The notes beneath the pieces are model-generated. The model ran no database searches and had not been told where the DNA came from. It saw nothing but the letters and a program-made list of their open reading frames with translations. Positions 61,695 through 64,000 of a stretch of DNA of 64,000 nucleotides are shown piece after piece. The position numbers and the translations under genes were made by a program. The stretch is taken from contig SSFR01000002.1 of the NCBI GenBank assembly GCA_008015505.1, positions 1 through 64,000 of the forward strand, in the 5' to 3' direction. Position 1 is the stretch's first letter; each line of letters starts with the position of its first letter. Source of the stretch: Pedobacter sp. (GTDB lineage: Bacteria; Bacteroidota; Bacteroidia; Sphingobacteriales; Sphingobacteriaceae).

Positions 61695-63074
61695 TTAAGC
61701 ATCCCCCTTCTGTTGAACGTCGCTCTTCCAAGTTACACTCTCGTCCTCTCCCTTATAACCATCTAGCTTCAAAACAAAGCTCTTAGCCGGAAAGAAAGGC
61801 GTAATATGAATATCCAACAGAATACGATCCTTCTGATCCTCATCACGCTCTAGTTTCATAATGTTAAAATATTCGATTAACCGACCATTTCCAGTAACAG
61901 TATTGAGATAGTTCACAATCTGATCTTTTACATCCAGCTCTACACTCGTGTCCCAATTCTCAAAAGCACGCCGATTCAAAAAGTCAAAAAGTACCTTAGT
62001 AATATAATCGAACACACGAACTACGGAATAGGTTTGTAACCCAATATTATCCCCATTGAACAGTGTTTTTCCCGAAAAGGCCATCACTTTACCATACTCC
62101 TGCACCATCGGAATCAAACCCATTCGTTCCAATTGAGATAACTCACTTTTAGTAAGATCAAAAGCAGTAGCATCAACTTCATTGATTCCTCCATACTTCT
62201 TTCCCGCAGTAATTTGAGACATCAACGTACTATACAATCGCCCAGCAAGTGCTGCTGAAGGCGGTACAAATAAATCTTCTTCCTCATTAACCCAGTCTGT
62301 TTTACTTCTACCAACTAACCAGTTACAAGCCATCATCACATTAGCACGGTAAGCATCTCCTCCTGCCAAATTAGCAGACTCGAAAACCTCCATCGCGTCA
62401 TCTGGTCGATCGAAATGCTGAAAATCAGTTACTAACATCACTTTATTATCATAAGCCATCTTCGCCCAACGCTCCACCACTTTATTAGATCCCAAATAAC
62501 CCGGAACAACTAATAAAGAATAGTTTTTCCGGAGATCCAATCGATCAAAACTTTGTTTAAGCTCCTTAGCAATCTTTTCTATAAAGCGAGGATTATCTAA
62601 ATCTGTCAATTGATCCATCGAAGCATTCACAATGGATATATTCTTCAACTTATCTTGCTCTGTATTTTTGTAAAATAGACTCACAGAACGATAAGATTGC
62701 TCTAATTCACGGGTCGAATCTAAAGCACGCTTTAGATTTTCTTTAAGGTTTTTTTCCGCCGATTGTAACTTAATATTTCCTTGTTCAACAATTTCAGCGG
62801 TGGAAGACGCTCCTTTAAGTAAGGATATCCATTCCCCCATCTTCTTTTTCAAAGCAGTGCGTTCCGCCTTCTTACCCCCCTCTTGTAGAAAAATATCTCT
62901 GCGCGCCTTACGCTCTGGATTCAAATTCTGAACCCCATCAATCAAAGCCTCGAGTAAAGAAAATCCGCCTATCGATTCCAGTTCAACTGCACTACTTACC
63001 TTAGCCTCCTGCTTTTCCGGAGCCTTTCCCAGTCCTTCTTGCTCTACTGCTACACTTTTAGCCATAACTGCCAT
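61695..63074 (-). CDS. tssC: TssC, T6SS contractile sheath large subunit
   Basis: 459 residues. The TssC/VipB family shows an N-terminal helical region with SAVELESIGGFSLLEALIDG, then helices to residue 150, and the conserved sheath domain with YSLLVVPGYLGSNKVVERWA near residue 198, MMACNWLVGRSKTDWVNEEE near residue 246, FDYITKVLFDFLNRRAFENW near residue 365 and DVKDQIVNYLNTVTGNGRLI near residue 392. With TssB it makes the sheath around Hcp. Confidence 0.93.
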   Translation of the reverse strand: MAVMAKSVAVEQEGLGKAPEKQEAKVSSAVELESIGGFSLLEALIDGVQNLNPERKARRDIFLQEGGKKAERTALKKKMGEWISLLKGASSTAEIVEQGNIKLQSAEKNLKENLKRALDSTRELEQSYRSVSLFYKNTEQDKLKNISIVNASMDQLTDLDNPRFIEKIAKELKQSFDRLDLRKNYSLLVVPGYLGSNKVVERWAKMAYDNKVMLVTDFQHFDRPDDAMEVFESANLAGGDAYRANVMMACNWLVGRSKTDWVNEEEDLFVPPSAALAGRLYSTLMSQITAGKKYGGINEVDATAFDLTKSELSQLERMGLIPMVQEYGKVMAFSGKTLFNGDNIGLQTYSVVRVFDYITKVLFDFLNRRAFENWDTSVELDVKDQIVNYLNTVTGNGRLIEYFNIMKLERDEDQKDRILLDIHITPFFPAKSFVLKLDGYKGEDESVTWKSDVQQKGDA

Positions 63075-63153
63075 TATTTTATAAAATCGGTATTTTTATT
63101 TCTACCTAGTACTATTAGGCAAAATCTATTTCTTATTCTATTTATTTATCTAA

Positions 63154-63600
63154 TTATTTATCAGCCTTATCAAGCTCAGCAACCAGCTCCTCTAATGCAC
63201 TAAGCAATGCTGCTTTATTCTCTGGACTGTTAATGATCTTTTGTAATACTTTATTAGTCTTAATCTGTTTTAAGATTTGAACATAAGCTGACTTTCGATC
63301 ATTCACTTCATTAAGATAAGCACTACGCTCAATCAAACTTTTCGGATTAAAATCACCCACATTAGTAAAACCAATCGTCTCCTTTACCTCCATACCCTCT
63401 TCTGTTTCCATTTCCACATTCACAGATGGCTTAAAGTGCTCAAAAACAGCCTCAACAGTAGTCAAACCCTCTACCACCTCTGGTTTGGTTGGTGCTTTAT
63501 CTGTTAACTTTTGTGCAATCAATGTCCTATTATTGGCAATGGAATTAATCCCTTCGCTTGCATCAACCTTTATCTCATTACCTCCAATTTCGTAAATCAT
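63154..63600 (-). CDS. tssB: TssB, T6SS contractile sheath small subunit
   Basis: 148 residues. It has FTNVGDFNPKSLIERSAYLN near residue 78, the TssB/VipA signature region that interlocks with TssC, and a C-terminal helix LLSALEELVAELDKADK. It is the first gene of the operon visible here. Confidence 0.9.
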   Translation of the reverse strand: MIYEIGGNEIKVDASEGINSIANNRTLIAQKLTDKAPTKPEVVEGLTTVEAVFEHFKPSVNVEMETEEGMEVKETIGFTNVGDFNPKSLIERSAYLNEVNDRKSAYVQILKQIKTNKVLQKIINSPENKAALLSALEELVAELDKADK

Positions 63601-64000
63601 GATCCTATCTTTTTAGTATTTAACTTGTTTTTCAAACCCAAATAATAAACATGCTTACAGCACATTATTAATCATTAATTAACAGTATTTTATTTATAAA
63701 AAAATTACAAAACAAATAGTGTATTTTTTACACTAACCATAAGTAAATCTACAACTATTTTTTATCACAAACAAGATATAAATAAATTTTTTTTAAGAAA
63801 TATATAAATTTATTACATAATCAATTTTATCACACCCAATCAACTAGTATAAAAGTACATATGGCAACACATTACCACATACCAACACTAAAACAAGATT
63901 TATTAATATGTATTTAATACTAATATAACTAAATTAAAAAACATATCACAATACAATAACATAAATAAAACTACTTATTATTTACGAAATATAGAATATG
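63601..64000. other. AT-rich region upstream of tssB
   Basis: 400 bases with no convincing reading frame on either strand. It should hold the tssB promoter on the minus strand, but no full TAnnTTTG box was found. Runs of A and T and repeats of TTAATCATTAATTAA type are common. Confidence 0.5.

Noticed and set aside
48598..63600. Extracellular contractile injection system (eCIS) instead of T6SS
   Set aside because: Presence of Hcp, VgrG, TssF/G-type wedges, TssK and TssN/O/R membrane proteins fits T6SSiii; eCIS would lack the membrane complex.

Overview
The window comes from a Bacteroidota chromosome, most likely Chitinophagales/Sphingobacteria-like. The evidence is TAnnTTTG-type promoter boxes just upstream of many genes, lipoproteins with S/A-C-K-K signal ends, a type VI secretion locus of the Bacteroidota-specific subtype (T6SSiii, with TssN/O/R), TIGR02757 and DUF3109 family genes, and generally AT-rich DNA. 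Family names were assigned by recognising motifs and gene order; no database search was run.

Region 1 (1-19202) is the structural half of a Mu-like prophage, visibly more GC-rich than the rest. Packaging and portal genes (MuF, DUF935 portal, gp36-like, large and small terminase) run on the minus strand. The capsid, lysis and contractile-tail genes run on the plus strand from about 4955. The tail module has sheath, tube, a tail-assembly chaperone pair joined by a textbook -1 frameshift site, tape measure, hub and spike, gp25-like wedge, LysM-like protein, baseplate J-like and gp48-like proteins, and two tail-collar fibre genes. Replication, transposase and immunity genes are not in the window. 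A small minus-strand membrane ORF with its own host-type promoter box interrupts the late operon. A large AT-rich palindrome and a broken insertion-sequence transposase (19344-19823) lie just after the tail fibres.

Region 2 (19900-47900) is mostly chromosomal. It holds a peptidase-containing ABC exporter with its HlyD partner, mutL, two rhomboid genes, a membrane-anchored EEP-family hydrolase, cysS, a lipoprotein that looks like a cholesterol-dependent-cytolysin relative, meaB, pepP, a DUF3109 protein, rmlA, gmd, a flippase-like membrane protein, a YdeI-type protein, a TIGR02757 protein, metB-like, proS, tRNA-Gly and tRNA-Leu, a YbjQ protein, lipoproteins of unknown function, and a GNAT / class-III aminotransferase / amidohydrolase run. 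It ends with efp (47997-48560).

Region 3 (48598-63600, all minus strand) is a T6SSiii operon. In transcription order it reads tssB, tssC, hcp (tssD), tssF, vgrG (tssI), a DUF4280 PAAR-like tip, tssG, tssE, tssN, tssK, tssO, a second small single-pass membrane protein, a PKD-domain membrane protein and tssR. No ClpV (tssH), no tssQ-like lipoprotein and no effector/immunity pair is visible; they may lie beyond 64000 or elsewhere.

The most notable items are the cytolysin-like lipoprotein whose cholesterol-binding domain 4 is replaced (30164-31672), the frameshift signal (10021-10054), the u-spanin-like lysis gene (7482-7961), the possible toxin domain on the MuF protein (1-1165) and the T6SSiii operon.
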